Origin: Arctopsyche grandis
Taxonomy: Eukaryota; Arthropoda; Insecta; Trichoptera; Hydropsychidae
Assembly: GCF_051622035.1 (NCBI RefSeq)
Contig: NC_135358.1
Span: 16,340,501 to 16,404,500, forward strand
Direction: 5' to 3'
Length of the DNA: 64,000 bases
The translations under genes were made by a program, and so were the position numbers. Position 1 is the stretch's first letter, and each line of letters begins with the position of its first letter. Shown here in pieces: positions 38,370 to 52,000 of the stretch. Under the pieces are notes generated by a model that worked only from the letters and a program-made list of their open reading frames with translations, did not search any database and was not told the DNA's origin.

Positions 38370-40747
38370 ATCGATTTTATATGCTGAAAAATCGATTCAC
38401 TATATTTAAAAAAAAAATTATATTCGAGAAACAAAAAAGAAAATCTCGAATTCTCGAGATTCAAATATTCCGAGAAAATGAGATTCTCAAATTTCGAAGA
38501 TTAATTTAAAAAAGTCGAGAAATCACAACCTCTACACACTCAAAAATGCAGCATGGCACGCTTAAAGTTGGACTCCAACTGTGATAGACGTGTCTTCGTG
38601 TCATTGATAATTCGTGTTATCTTATATTTCTTACATTTCTTCAAATACAGGAATCATCGTTATGGATCACTGTCAATAAATGGATAAAATATGACCAAAA
38701 ACACTTCAGGAGGTGAGCTGTGGGTAAGATCGCGATCGTACAGTAGTACTAGGCATGAAAGAGTTTTTTTGGCATGTGCAAAAATATCTAAAAGAAAGTG
38801 CCGCGTACCACTATATGTGTCTTCTCACTCATGTATTCCGTTTTCTATCACTCCTCGTTATGCCAAGTATGCATCGTTCCATACTTCTTTGAGTGCACTG
38901 CCCAAGCTCAAGTTTCGCACCTATACGTCATCACTTCCAAAACACATTGTTTGAAGATCTTTTTCTTCGGGCAGAGTGGTATTTTAGATTTGAAAACTGC
39001 ATTCAATATATGTTAATAAACATACATATATAGTAATATGAATTCCTTAATTATTGCATATTATTAAAAATTCGAATTATTTCATAAATTTATAATACCA
39101 ATGTGATACATAAGTATGTACTTACAGACGAATGTTTGTTTGATTAAAAAAATGTTGATCAACATCTCAATTTATACCGAAATACTTGTGAATTAAATTA
39201 ACCGTAAATGCAAAATATATTATCACCTCTCAATCACATTTCATGCGTGTTATAAATCTTAGCACTGTGCGAAAATGTTGCCTATAACAAATGCTACTTC
39301 GGTCACACAACTTATGCTTGAAATATTGTGTTTGGATAGTGATTATATAGTATCTATATACATATGTACTATTACAAAATTTAAAAATATTAATGTGTTA
39401 TATAAAATTTGGTTGACAAAAAAGGATGTGAGGGGCTAATGTGTCAACCTAATTCGTTGTCATTAAAATATAAATGTATAAAAAACTTATTATGTACAAT
39501 TTTCACTGTCAAAACTTTATAAAATCGTAATAAATGATGAGAGAGATTTTTACCAAAAAATAAAACACAAACAGATTAAATCATCCAAAAATTTATTTTG
39601 GAAAAATAAAAGTAATAGTAGCATCACATTTAACATGTTTTAACATCATATATCGTAAATCAATACAAAATATCGTTATTTCATTGATCATTCATTATCT
39701 GTATATAACTTAAGCAATTCACATGCATATTGTGCAATAATTTAATTCTAATTAAATAGATAGTATAATATGGACAATTGATTGCAAAATTTTGTAATAT
39801 TTTTTTTACATACATACATATATATATTTACAAAATTAATAAATAAAAAGCTTGCACATGGAGAAATTTGTGCCTTTGATTAGACAATTTTTAAATAAGC
39901 ATTTTATTCATTATAGTTTTTTTATTACACCATTAAAGAACATTGTCAAATAACATGAAATGTCATAATTTTTCTTTTACTAAAAAAAACAAGCTAAAGC
40001 ATATGCAAAATTGTATAAATAAATACATAATCGTGTAATGAATATAAAATTTGAGGAAATATGTATAAATGGAAGTCCAAATGTCAACTATCTATTCTTT
40101 TACGTATGTATATTATGTTTAATTTACGAAACCAAAAAAAATCGCAGAACATATTCAATATGCATTTTTAATTTTGTAAAAACTAAATATAATTTCTTAT
40201 ATAATTATTTATATGTACATCAAAATATAATAATGCACATTGTAATTCATATCTCAAAAAGTCCATATTAAAAATCTTAATAAGTAAGTACATATGTACG
40301 TATGTATACATACAATGTACGTATTTGAAATATAAATTTTCTGTTATGTATCGTGATCTCATTTACGAAAAACTATCAATAGAGTATAATACAAATCGTA
40401 CAGTTGTTTTCTTACATAAAAAAAGCATTCAAGATTGATAAATAATTATTAAAACTATTTAAAATAACATATATGTACTAAATAACACAAATACATAATA
40501 TTGTCTATTACAACTGGATTTAGATTAATATATAATATATATTTAAAATTGAGCACTGTGGTATTTTATCATAGATTATGGGTATTATATTTATATAGGT
40601 ATGATTAATCTTCAATAGAAACTTATTAATAAACAACATTTATTTAAATACACATCAGTCGAGAGCACATTGATTTTTTTTAATACGTTCTAGGTTTGGT
40701 CCGCGAAAATTATTGTATTTAATTATATTAATGTCATGTCTGCGCAA

Positions 40748-43700
40748 CTATATAGAGTCCAATATTCCTCCAGTTAGTTTTGTAGCATATTCACTCAATA
40801 CCTAAACAAAAAGCAATATTCATTGATAATACGCTCATTTTATGTTATGCAAATTCACTACATATTACATATGTATAATATACACGTTTATAATTAAGAC
40901 TCACCTTATAAATAAATATGTATTGATCTTTAGTTTGAACAGCATTTGCCCTGTCTCTTCTAATTCTATATACAGTCTTTGGTATATCTACAGTTCTAGA
41001 CATTTCGAAATCTCTAATACCGATATCACAAGCAATCAAGGCTCCAGTACGACCAGTTCCCGGGCTACAATGCACTATCAAAGGACCACCTTTTCTTCTT
41101 CCATCGGTACCCTCATTGTTATTGGATGTCATCGTTTTACCATTTTTAAACCTTTGTTCTGATTTTTGATTATTGACATCGTCGCCGTTAGAAGCATCAT
41201 CCTGTTCCGCCGTCCCATTCATTTGATTTGCTCCATTTTGAACTACCATCGAATCTTGACCATCTTCGTCATACTCTTTGGCCACTTGGGACGCTTTCAA
41301 ATAACTCCTCGCCTCTATCAGGAAAGCGATGATAGAGTGACACTCGTCAGGCACACCTTTGGCCGGCCAAAAGTACCACATATGAGTGACTTCTCGCCAC
41401 ACTTTCGTATTCATCGACTTCACGTGTAGTATTGATATCACATATTTGTCTCGTATTTCACGCTTTTTCAGTGTGATTTGATAATCTCCATAGAGTCTTT
41501 TGCTGTCTGATACTTCCGACGGAGGCAAATATTCATAGCATTTTTCCTAAAATATATTTTCATTAATCATACATCACATTGCATCTTTATGAAATATGTT
41601 TATAAGAAGAAAATGATTATGATTCGAATACATAAATTTAGAAATGATTATGAATATACTTACTACACCATTTTCCATAAACTCAGTGAGCATCAATATC
41701 ACTCTTGAGTTTTGTTCCCAAACCATTCTCCAGAAATCATTTACAGTGGAAGACAGTGGAGCTTGACATGCAATGTAATAATTTTTCATATTCTTAGGTC
41801 CCTGTAAATTAAATAAACGAATTATTTAATGAATTTATTATTCTCTATTATTATTATGAGACCAATATTCATCTATGTGTGCATATAATCAGCCCTGACG
41901 AAGGGTAGGGGGTGGTGCTGAGGTAAAGTTCGAGCCCTCCCACCCCCCAGAGAAAATCATAACTATAATATATATATTTTTAATAGGTCGTGTGATGAGT
42001 CATCACTGATGACTGTGCCTGCTATAGATTTATGACTATGTATGTATTATGAGTATGACCGAATTTCGAAGAATTCGTTTGAGCATATACAAAGTAATCG
42101 AGTCATATTACATAATACAATGTATGGACGTTCATACATTGTCGAATGCCGAAATAAAACTCTTTGAACAAATATTCTGAGGTAACTTATAGCGAGTGTC
42201 AACGATGCAAATCTCCGACTATAGTTACGTTTTCTCCGGCAGCAATGTTTTGAAATAATACAGACGGTACTAAAAATCCAGTGGCCCGTAGCGGCGCCCA
42301 TTTTCTGCAAACAAATTTACTTACAATGTTTGATTCTTCTTTCCTACCTACATATACATATATTAATTATATATGGGTACATATACCATATTTTATATTA
42401 CCTATTCTAAATTAAAATACATATATCTATTTAATGCTAAATGTTTATTATTTTTCGATCCACGAATTCTTTTAGATCAAGTCCCTTTGAAATCGTACCC
42501 GATCATACTTTCTTATTCAACTATTTTGAAAAATACAGGTTTCTAATAGATTTTATATATCTATCAATTATATGATTTTTAATTTACTACTAGTGTTTAT
42601 CGAAATAGTACATATGTACAATTGAATACAACAAAATTTAACGACATCTATTGAAATTTAAAACTAAGCTAAAACAGTTCATATATTCGAACAATGAGAC
42701 CAAAGCCTACACAATATATTCAAATTTAAAATTAAATTATTCATGCTATATTTAATTAAATTTAGATTTAAAAATCTAATTTGGAATGGATTTTCTAGTA
42801 TCAATATTTATGATTGAATAAAAATAAAATTACGGTTTTATATATGTAGTGTTAGTATAGATATTTTGGTTCAATTCACTCCTAAATTATCCTCATGAAT
42901 CATGATATTGTTGATCACAATTTTTAAAACACAAAAAAAACCGCAAAATTCATTCAATGATATAAAATATAAAAAAATAATTCTTGAATAATATAATAAT
43001 TCTTGTAGTATCCCATTGAATGGATCGTTTCGTTGAATAAATATTTAAAGATTCAAACTATTACTATAATGAACGTATCAATCAATCAACGTAAAGATCA
43101 ATTTAATTACATAATTTTAGGTGTTTTTTTTAATAACAATAAAAAACAACTGTATGCAATCCAAAATTTTCAAGAATTAAGTCAAAATCTCGTTGCAAAA
43201 ACGCTTGTATGAAAGTATTTTTTGCGTGAAATATCAGGAGATTATACTAAATGCAAAATATATACATAAAATGGCCAGGCTTTTTACCTGTATAAAGCTG
43301 AAAATAAAAATGTAAATGTGATTGTTTGAACTGTTATATTCTTTTTTTTATAAATTCAGATTTTTGGTGCTGGCGCCGGGATCCCGAGATTGAAAATTAA
43401 CGTGATCACATAATCTCTGAAAAAAGATTCTGGGATTGGAAGCTCATGATTGGAAACATGATTTACTGATACACTTAATTACCGAAACATTAAGCGGCAG
43501 ATAGAAGCTCGTCGGGAAGTAAATAATAATAATAACTTTTTATTCCAGACGATAGGGAGATTAGTGCAATCCCCATCGTCCATATAAATAATATATAGAT
43601 AATAGATAAATAGGTAAAACAAAATTTCAAATCTTCAGTCAAGTACAAATAACCGTGTGTCGGGAAAAATACTGTTTAATATTATGATTTTAATAGTAGA

Positions 43701-46700
43701 ACTTTGTAATCTGTGTTGTTTCATTTGTGATTGATATTATAGAAATAAACATTTCGTAGAATGTACATTCCTGTTATTCGGTGTAATTTTTTTTACAAGC
43801 CTATTTATAATATGAAATAAAAACCTTGTAAAAACATATTTCATTAATTTCTTATTTTTTTCACATTTAACAAATAGTCTATTCACTCTACTATCTACCA
43901 AAAAAGAAACTGTGGCATTTTTGTAAAAGAAAATAGTACTGCGAAGTCTTATAAAAAGAAATCACGAAATGAAAATCTACTTTGGTTTGAATTTACTGCT
44001 GTTGAGTAATTCCGACCACGTATCGAAAGAAGATTAACGTACGAACTGGAAATTGGTTTACCGGCAGTCGTCTACCATTTGACACCCGATCGCTTTTTCT
44101 GTTGCTGAGCGAAAATAAACCTAATATAAACCTTGTAAAAATAGCACCGATAAAGTTCTCCAAATAATTGAATTTCAATTTCAATCAACAGTCTAAACAG
44201 GAAATCGGAGACTGGATAAATCGTTGAATCGTTGACGAAAGCTTTATTCACCAAACGGAAGAACAATGGTGGTCTAATGCTTCCTCAACAGTGGATTCTT
44301 GGAGGACTCGGCAGTGCTTTTTAATTAATCAAATTTGATAATCGCAGTTCGGAAACATCAATGGCGGAAATCTAAGACAATATCAAAGACAAAAAAAATG
44401 GGAAAGGGGCCTTTCAAGTATTACGTAAGCACTATAGGGGGGCGGGGGGGTCTTTGCTTTGCTTATTTTTGATGACATGGGGGGTGGGGGCGAGATGGTG
44501 ATTAAGTCAGCAGTAGTTATTTTTTTTTTACACATTGGCAACCCACACATTGTCTATGCTTGAAAACCAAACACATATTCGGGTATTCCCACAAATACTG
44601 AATATGCATATAGGTACCAATGTTTACGTAAGCATGGGAGGGGGGGGGGGGTAAGAGCTTTGCTTACTTTTGCTTACAAGGGGGAGGAGGGGGTGAATAA
44701 TTGTAATAAATCTGCTTACGTAATATTTGAACGGCCCCAAAGGCTTAATTTGATAATTTTAAAGTCAATCATCACTATAATTTCATGGATCTTAATTAAT
44801 ACATTAATTCACACCCAAACAATCGAAAGAATCTGGGGATCTGCTAAATAGCGAAATAAATGATACCGATCAGTTAAAATCGTATTCGATTGAATTTATT
44901 TGGAGACAGCAAGTCTTTAATTTTGTTTGTATCGCATGATAAAAATTCCTATTTGGAAAAATAATTATCTGGCAAAGCCAACTGAGACCCAAACATGCGT
45001 GTATTAAAAATTGAAATACGATACATTGTATATCTTTCAAATACGAAACGTTTTATTTGAAGGCTACCGACATACACACATGTACCTACGTATTCAAAAA
45101 GGCACGTGCAGTTGAAAAAAAAAACCTGACTGCTTGCGAACGGGCACATTCATTTCGAATTTGCAGGAGAAAATATGTATATCTACAAATACAATTCTTG
45201 TATGAAACGCAATCCTGTGCAAAATATGCACACAGGTAATATCGACTGAATATGTAATATGGGTGCAACAAAGTATTATATCAATTATACTAATAATTAA
45301 ACAAATGCGTAGTTACACATACATATATCATTATATTATAAGAGACATTTAGAAACCAGCATGAAGTCCTGAGGAAATGTCGTTTCATTGCGGTAAATTC
45401 TTTTCATCTTTTTTTTTTGGGGGCTCTTTTCGATTCTACGAAATGTTGCTAGACAAGGCGGAGCCACAAGAATATTGAAATGGTATATGTTACATTTGAA
45501 CTGTGGTGATAAATTAAGTAAACACAAAAGAAAAATGGAAACGCCTCCTACCGCTGACTCCATGTTGTTTCTAACATCTGGTGGTTTTCTCATAAAATTA
45601 TAATATTTACCCTGACGTAATTGGCATTGATGTAATCGGAAGTCTCATCAGCTCCGATAGGCGTAAGCATAACTCTGGTCTCCGGTAGCGGAATCACGTT
45701 CGAGTACCGATTCTTGGACTCGCATCCTGGAGGAACTTCATCAGCTCTTGCAGTTATTGTCGGTATATCGTTAAATTCGCTCATTATGGAATCTTGGTCT
45801 AGTGCGAAATTGGCCAATGCGGCAAATTGCATCGGATGAGAGGTTGCACCCTGTAGTATAAGTGTAACAATTAATTACATTATTAATAAATAGTAAAGAT
45901 ATGATACTAACTCTTTTCTCTATTCATTCATTCATGGATTGGAAATTCATAGTAACCGAGAAGATTTCGTATGAACAATTGTTTACTAACGGTTAAAATA
46001 AAGTGAGATGTAGAATGTTGGCGACAAAAAAATGAAAGTAATTAGTAAGTATTGTTAGAATGCATTGTCCATCTAAAGAAAAACTCTTTTTCATACAAAA
46101 TACATTCAAACATCCCCTGTTTTTTCCATTAGGCACGGGTAATATACGAGATTTCATGCAATAATAGACGATGTCTCTATTTGCTATTGTTCGTCCATAA
46201 AAAATTTTACTTTGCATGTAAAAATAACTTTAGTGTTTACAAGCGAAATTTATTATTTCCGCATGTGTTTCTATGTATTGTATTGAAATTTTTTTTTTAA
46301 AAGACAAACATTTTTCAACACATTTAATTTAATAAATCATACATTTACATTAAAAATTAAACGATTTTATATTCACATTACGCAATATGTGTTTAGCATT
46401 ACGCAAATTTAGTATAGGTAAGGAAATAAATACATATGTTTACATACATATTATGTATTTTTCGTCTTGAATATCGGCAATTTGTAAAAGGTCTCAGTCA
46501 AAGAAACCGTGAGCGACATTAGTCAATATTACGGATCTCTCGTAAATTTGTCAACTGGGTGTTAGCCATTAGTATCATGTAAGCAAAAACACTTCATAGG
46601 ATAAAACCAGTAATTTTTTTTAAACACAAATTCTTCAGCGAAAATGATTTTTAATATGGGAGATATTTGCAAATATCTCCCATAATTAATGTTTAACCAG

Positions 46701-47209
46701 TATTTTGCAGAATTTTATAAGAGCATTCAAGAATACTAATTCATTATTTCATAAATTTGCGTCCATAATTCTTTAGCATTCATTTTTGATAATTGAAGAA
46801 TTTAGAAATTACTTTTTGGGAAAAATGTCCTAATTTTAAATTAAAAAAAATGGTCACCTCACGCTTGCATCTTTGAAAATTAATTATATACATACATATA
46901 TACAGACCAAAATAATGTTCGCCACATCTGATCGCGTTATCGCGACTCGTATAAACAAATGTGTTCGATCTGTACTAACTTGCATATGTGTTCGATTACA
47001 AATTTAATTTAAACAGAAAAAAATCGAGTGAGTAGATTAAATACCGATTCGTCATAAGCGGGGTTTCCATAAGAACGCTTCGATGGTCTTCTAGCCTTTC
47101 TTCGAGTTGATCCACTGATTGATACATTGTCGAGGCTGTACGAATCCAAAGAGACGGGAGTACATCTTTGTCCGTAACCCCCACTGCGTCTACGCCCCCT
47201 GGCCACCAT
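40748..47209 (-). CDS. PTP-ER: Tyrosine phosphatase, KIM/PTP-ER type, with catalytic-domain insert
   Basis: Five exons: 47209-47045, 45850-45611, 41801-41664, 41546-40905, 40801-40748. All are in phase, giving 412 aa from this ATG. The PTP domain starts near residue 60: [10 protein letters not shown] (substrate loop), [18 protein letters not shown], then the P-loop [10 protein letters not shown] with Cys341 and Arg347, and the Q-loop QTKDQY (about 385). The tail [19 protein letters not shown] resembles fly PTP-ER and the vertebrate PTPRR/PTPN5/PTPN7 group, which dephosphorylate ERK/p38. An acidic Asn/Gly/Asp-rich insert (about 269-333) splits the domain before the P-loop. The WPD loop reads WPAKGVP (241-247), so the usual general-acid Asp is Ala. 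The N-terminus (GRRRSGG...[10 protein letters not shown]) is basic. The first ATG directly follows an acceptor, so further upstream exons are likely. The donor after exon 1 (GTATTT) is weak. Confidence 0.85.
41802..45610 (-). other. 3.8-kb intron of the PTP gene
   Basis: Mostly AT-rich. It holds a LINE-like tail (TAATAATAATAACTTTTTATTCCAGACGATAGGG region, about 43525-43620), a G-rich repeat element (44406-44738) and a fragment CCTCCCACCCCCCAGAG near 41940. No exon was seen. Confidence 0.5.
44406..44738. mobile_element. 333-bp repeat with GGGGCC/GGCCCC inverted ends
   Basis: It starts GGGGCCTTTCAAGTATTACG and ends with the inverted CGTAATATTTGAACGGCCCC. Both ends carry TTACGTAAGC next to G-rich runs and AGCTTTGCTTAC-like boxes. 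AAA lies on each side, a possible 3-bp duplication. Similar elements are, to my knowledge, common in insect genomes. Not coding. Confidence 0.65.
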
Positions 47210-48757
47210 CTGAAATATAACAAAAAAACTTAAAAACACATCGATTGGTTATTTAAGCTATTAGTATAAACAAAAATTCAATAATATGATATATTATCAT
47301 ATGTATGTTTTTTACATCGTTAAAAACCTCCTTGATTTAAAGGCGGAAATATTAAGTAATAGTATAAGTACAGGATAGGTAAATTCCAATTTCCCGGAAT
47401 CATGGATATAGAAGCTCATACATTTATATGTACGTACATTAGATATTTATATAACACATAAGTATATATCGACTTGACGGTCACCTTAAAAACCGGGTAA
47501 CCTCGAATGACATCATGAACGAAAGCACACGTGCAATTTGGAATTTGTGCAAACCCAAGTCGTAAATACTAGGTACTTCCACATGTCGAGTGGGTCAAAT
47601 ATTACATTTCTTCGGAGTGAATTTTCGCATTTTGTTTTGTTGAGTTACAAAATATGTGTAGTGTATGTAGGTATGTATATAATATACGAGTAAGTACATT
47701 ATATGAGCACGGAGGCAACATGCATACATTGTAATACAATGTTTCATATATTTTCGTATCATATTTAAAATTATTCTAGAACCTAATTTTAATTTGATAA
47801 GACCATTGATTATATACAATTACGTAAGAGAGCAGTATAATAAACAAGATCGATTAAAAAAGTTATTGATCCAACGTGTTAGGTAAAGATATTACAGCTT
47901 ACAGCGAGCTTCATATATTACTAAAGTGGGCAATTAAACCAATGGCTTCAGTTTCCTGTGAGTTTTTTTTAATATTTCAAGTTGTTGATTTACGATTTGT
48001 TTGCTGCGACAAAAATGAACGCTCAAAGATTCGAAATGGTTAATATATTTTTATTGCACCACTGTAATTTCAAAGATTCGTCATAGAGAAGAAGCAGATA
48101 AAAAAATTAATGATATTATGTAGCACGAAAAATATTTGTAATACAGATTAATTATCATCATCATTTACAGCCACTCTCTATCTACGGCTCAATGAAAACC
48201 TCTCCATAACGCTTTCATTCGTCTTTGTTTTGAACAACTTTTCATCTCACCTCAAACATTTTTTTCTAATTACATCTACCCATTGTGGCCTTCCTCGCAA
48301 CCTTTTACACTATCTCGAGTACCATTCAAGCACTTTTTGTTTATCTTTCAACGATTCTTCCAGCTACTTGACTCATCTAATATTATTTCAATCTCTCTAC
48401 TCGTTCTCATTGATATACATACATACATATGTACCTTTTCATCGATTTTCGCTCTACTATGTACCTTTTCATGGCATTGAATGCCCAAGTTACTCATCCA
48501 TATTGTCATCACTGGAAAGACAGACTATTCGAATATATCTTTCATCAAATAAAGTGGCATTTTTTATTTAAAAGCAGCAATTATTCGCCCAATTGCAATC
48601 CATCCTAATTTCGTACGATTCTTTATTTCTTCTTTTTTGCTACCGAACATCTCAATACTTTGTCCTTTATAGATATATGTACGTACCTACATTTATAAAT
48701 ATACATAATTTCTAATTACTTTTACTGTTTTTACAAACTTTTTATGTTACATATATA

Positions 48758-49778
48758 CAGGTAGTCCTCGACTTACGACCGAAAAAAAGTAATATATATT
48801 TTTTTAATTAATTATTTTTCATATAGATTTTTAATTTTTTCTTCAATTTAAATATGTATTCATTTGACTTATTGTATTAATAAAAATAAATTAAATAAAA
48901 TAAAAAAGTTTTGAAAAAATAAAAAATAAAATTTTGAAAATATAATTCGATCTATTAATAACTAATAAGTACGGATGATGTAGATCAGCGGTTCCTAACC
49001 TGTGGTACGCGTACAACTTGGTGGTACGCGGTTGATGGTTGGTGGTTCGCGGAAAAAAATCAGTAATGGCGGACATGCAGAAATGAATGATTTACAATTA
49101 TAAAAATAGAAATATTTTCATATAATTAATAAACATTATCTTCGTTTATAATTAATAAACATTAGTCATCGTTGACGTCAATATGTACGGTTGATGATCG
49201 ATAATCTGGCAATCTATACGTTTTCCTCGGATCCGGCATTGAGTGCATTTTTTAATTTATCGCTTTAGCGCTCCAATAAATAAATAACTTGAATTTGACA
49301 CTTGAGAACAACTCGATAATGATCTTTAATGTTGCAGATAAAATTGAAAGTATGATTAAAAAATTAGATTTTGGAATCTATGTATCGAAAATGATCAAAC
49401 TGAAGTATTTGAAACTTTACATAATTTCTCATCTGATTATTATTTTTTGGCTAGGTATTAGTGAAGAATATGAACAGCTTTCTGACATAGAGCTTATTAG
49501 TGATAATAATAGAAGCATGACTAAATAGTAGATAAATATATCATAATTGTGACTCCGCAAATAAGTGGTACGTGAATCAAAAATGGTTGGGAACCGCTGA
49601 TGTAGATGTTTAATTTTTTTTCTATTTAAATATGTATTCATTTGAATTATTGTATTAATAAAAGTAAGTAAAACTACCGAAAAAAAATATATACACATAT
49701 ATAGATTCGACTTACGACAGATTCGACTTACGACCGAGGCTCAGGAATGTATCTCCGTCGTAAGTCGAGGAATACCTG
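48758..49778. mobile_element. Tc1/mariner-like element with TA duplication
   Basis: The ends CAGGTAGTCCTCGACTTACG and (inverted) CAGGTATTCCTCGACTTACG are flanked by TA on both sides (48756-48757, 49779-49780). The right end also has a second and third CGACTTACGAC. No transposase. A hAT element is inserted in the middle, and the flanking internal sequence (ATTTAAATATGTATTCATTT) is repeated on both sides of it. Confidence 0.8.
48986..49599. mobile_element. 614-bp hAT element nested in the mariner-like element
   Basis: The ends CAGCGGTTCCTAACC and (inverted) CAGCGGTTCCCAACC have an exact 8-bp duplication ATGTAGAT (48978-48985, 49600-49607). The ORF 49289-49528 keeps a fragment of transposase-like sequence (VADKIESMIKKLDF), but most of the gene is deleted. 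Confidence 0.85.
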
Positions 49779-50292
49779 TAATGCTATCTGCAGGGATAAA
49801 GTTGGGGAACGCGCCGTAACTGGCTCTTTCCACAAGGTTTTTATTAGTTTTTAAGGAAGGACGTTTTGGTACTATAATATTTAAGCTTTCATATAAATAA
49901 TGCTAACTTTTATGTATTATCTCAGATTTTCGAATCCCGTTAATAAATGTATGTAACTTCTAAGAACCGAAAAAAATGATATAATATTTATGACTGTTTG
50001 TGACTCAAGAGGTAAATGATCAATCCAACTTTACACCGTTTCGAGTTCCTAAAAACAACCTGAAGTACCGTATTGAATGATTTGGGGTTAGGAGAAGTGG
50101 ACTTCTTTTCCTATAAATTAATATTACCTATACAACAAATGCTAGTCTAGGAATATCACATTAGAATATGTCTGTATTCATTTTGATTGAATGGATGATT
50201 AAATGTCTAATCATTTGAATATATTATTGCTAAGATGTAATACACATATAGGTACATACATAATGTACTCATCATAATATGTGCAAAAAAAG

Positions 50293-50490
50293 TCATCTCA
50301 TCAATATTGAGTCATCATTAGTACCAAATCGATTATGATTTTGAAAATTGAATCTTTTCAAAAAAAATTTCGTATCCTTTCCATGCTTATTAAGCTTCGA
50401 CAAATTCGATTTACCCTTGACTAACTTCGTCACATTATCGACCGCTTCTGGCTTTGGGTTTTTAAAGGCATATACAAACACAACAAATTA
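50293..50490 (-). CDS. Possible orphan terminal exon, basic 50-60 residues
   Basis: The open frame ends in a stop at 50293 and reads PEAVDNVTKLVKGKSNLSKL, then HGKDTKFFLKRFNFQNHNRF, then GTNDDSILMR. Its composition looks coding and like a soluble basic tail. Candidate acceptors are weak (AAAG or CCAG near 50440), and no donor exon has been matched in phase. It could be the cytoplasmic tail of the membrane protein at 57-61 kb on the same strand. It is not part of the PTP gene, since it ends in a stop upstream of it. Confidence 0.25.
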
Positions 50491-51729
50491 GGCATGAAGT
50501 AAAAACTGACATGTTTATGAGTTTTGAAAGAAAGATTTAATTTTGTTGCCTGCCTACTTTCCACGTTTTCTTCGTCTCGGTCGATTTGCAGCGAATATAT
50601 TTTGACCCTCGGTTCTTAACTGAGCTAACCGATTTTTGAAACCGAGATACAATGTATGCCTTTATTTTTGCAACAGAAGCAAATGTGTTTTGAATCGTAT
50701 TTCCCATGTTGCAATCGCGAGCGACAAAATCGATGAGATCATAAATGAATGCACATTGTACATGGGTAAAAATTGTTTGCGAGCTAAGAAGTTAGTAATT
50801 AGTAAAAAGAGAACAAAATGACTACCTGGTATCAAAATCCAAAAAATTGAACATCCTTTTGAATGCGCAATATTTTTAATGAGGAAACAATTTTAATGGT
50901 TAGTAATTGTTACGAAAATTTACCGATAAATAATATGTAGATAAAAATGAACGCAGTCGGAGACCAATAATATAACATTGATCATTTATTTACAGATCAA
51001 ATCATTAAATGAGGGTTTGTTTTTCATTACATTAACTAATCATAAAAGAAATAATTCTAATGAGTGCGTGTCGCAGTCGTTTAAAATTATTATAAAATTA
51101 AAAAAAAGTGCTACTCTAACTTTATCGTGCCTCGGACCGGTAAATACCGTTTGGTATTTACTCACACAGACTGGCTTAATTTTTTTGGAATGAGATGGAA
51201 ATCTCCCTTCCTCCCCTCATTTGAGAATTATATATCTTGTATGAGCTGTTTTTCCATATTGATAGCAAGATCGTGAATTCTTCAAACCATATTTTCATTA
51301 GATAATGGAACTCATTCGACTTCGAATTGCTATCTTCCATAGCAATAAATCTCAACTGAATAGATCAAATTTACGAGTAGAAGCAGAATGAATTCTTTTG
51401 GATCGGTTTTGAGTTGATTCACTATCCAAATCTGAAGAATTAGAAGAATTGTGATGTGCTCTATCAGATAGATAAAAACGATACATTTCAGAAATGTCTA
51501 CATTCTGAAATTATAATTCTGGCTCCGATTTTGAATATAATTTCATTATATATTCAACACAATTATGTAATTGAGATCTTACCGCAGCGATTTCCAAACG
51601 GACTTGTGAGGTGAGGCGCGGACTATTGTACAAAGTAAAAGAACAAAAAATCATGGTTGACAATAGTGAAACATTTTTTTATGCCAAACCATCGTCCTAA
51701 CACTGTTCTTTGTTCATAACATAAAATAA

Positions 51730-52000
51730 AATATTATATACCTATAAAAAAAACTTTCAAAACATAACATTAAAATTTGTCCCTGAAACGCAAGTAATTT
51801 TTGATTGGTTACAAGAGAAAATCCAAAAATAATGAAGTTACTGACAGTAACTAAAAATAGTAAGAACATAAGCGACAAGAAACAAGGAAGTTGAAAAATC
51901 AAGTCGAGAAGATACGATACATCTTATTTATCAACGGGATTCAGTGCTACTAATTATGGCTTGAAAAGACCAATATGTAAGCTTACCGCGTCGTCTTTAG
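51730..52000. repeat. Diverged direct repeat, copy 1
   Basis: Matches 53190-53470 in the same orientation. Shared blocks include AACATTAAAATTTGT, CAACG-type CTG(A/C)AACGCA, GGTTACAA and GACTTGAAAAGAC-like boxes. The minus-strand translations are also related (QILMLCFE versus QILMLYFE). Its nature is unknown. Confidence 0.5.

Larger units (their letters stand above)
35501..40747. other. Intergenic region between the SLC12 promoter and the PTP gene
   Basis: 35900-36520 is rich in diverged inverted and direct copies of TTCARYTGNAATATATT-like motifs. 37220-38250 is a degraded hAT with nested small elements. 38264-38369 is one MITE arm. 38370-40740 shows no gene: the ORF at 38691-38954 has no domain, no clear splice sites and no neighbours. 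Confidence 0.5.

Noticed and set aside
38691-38954. 87-residue plus-strand ORF
   Set aside because: No recognisable motif, no splice context, isolated. Probably chance or old repeat.
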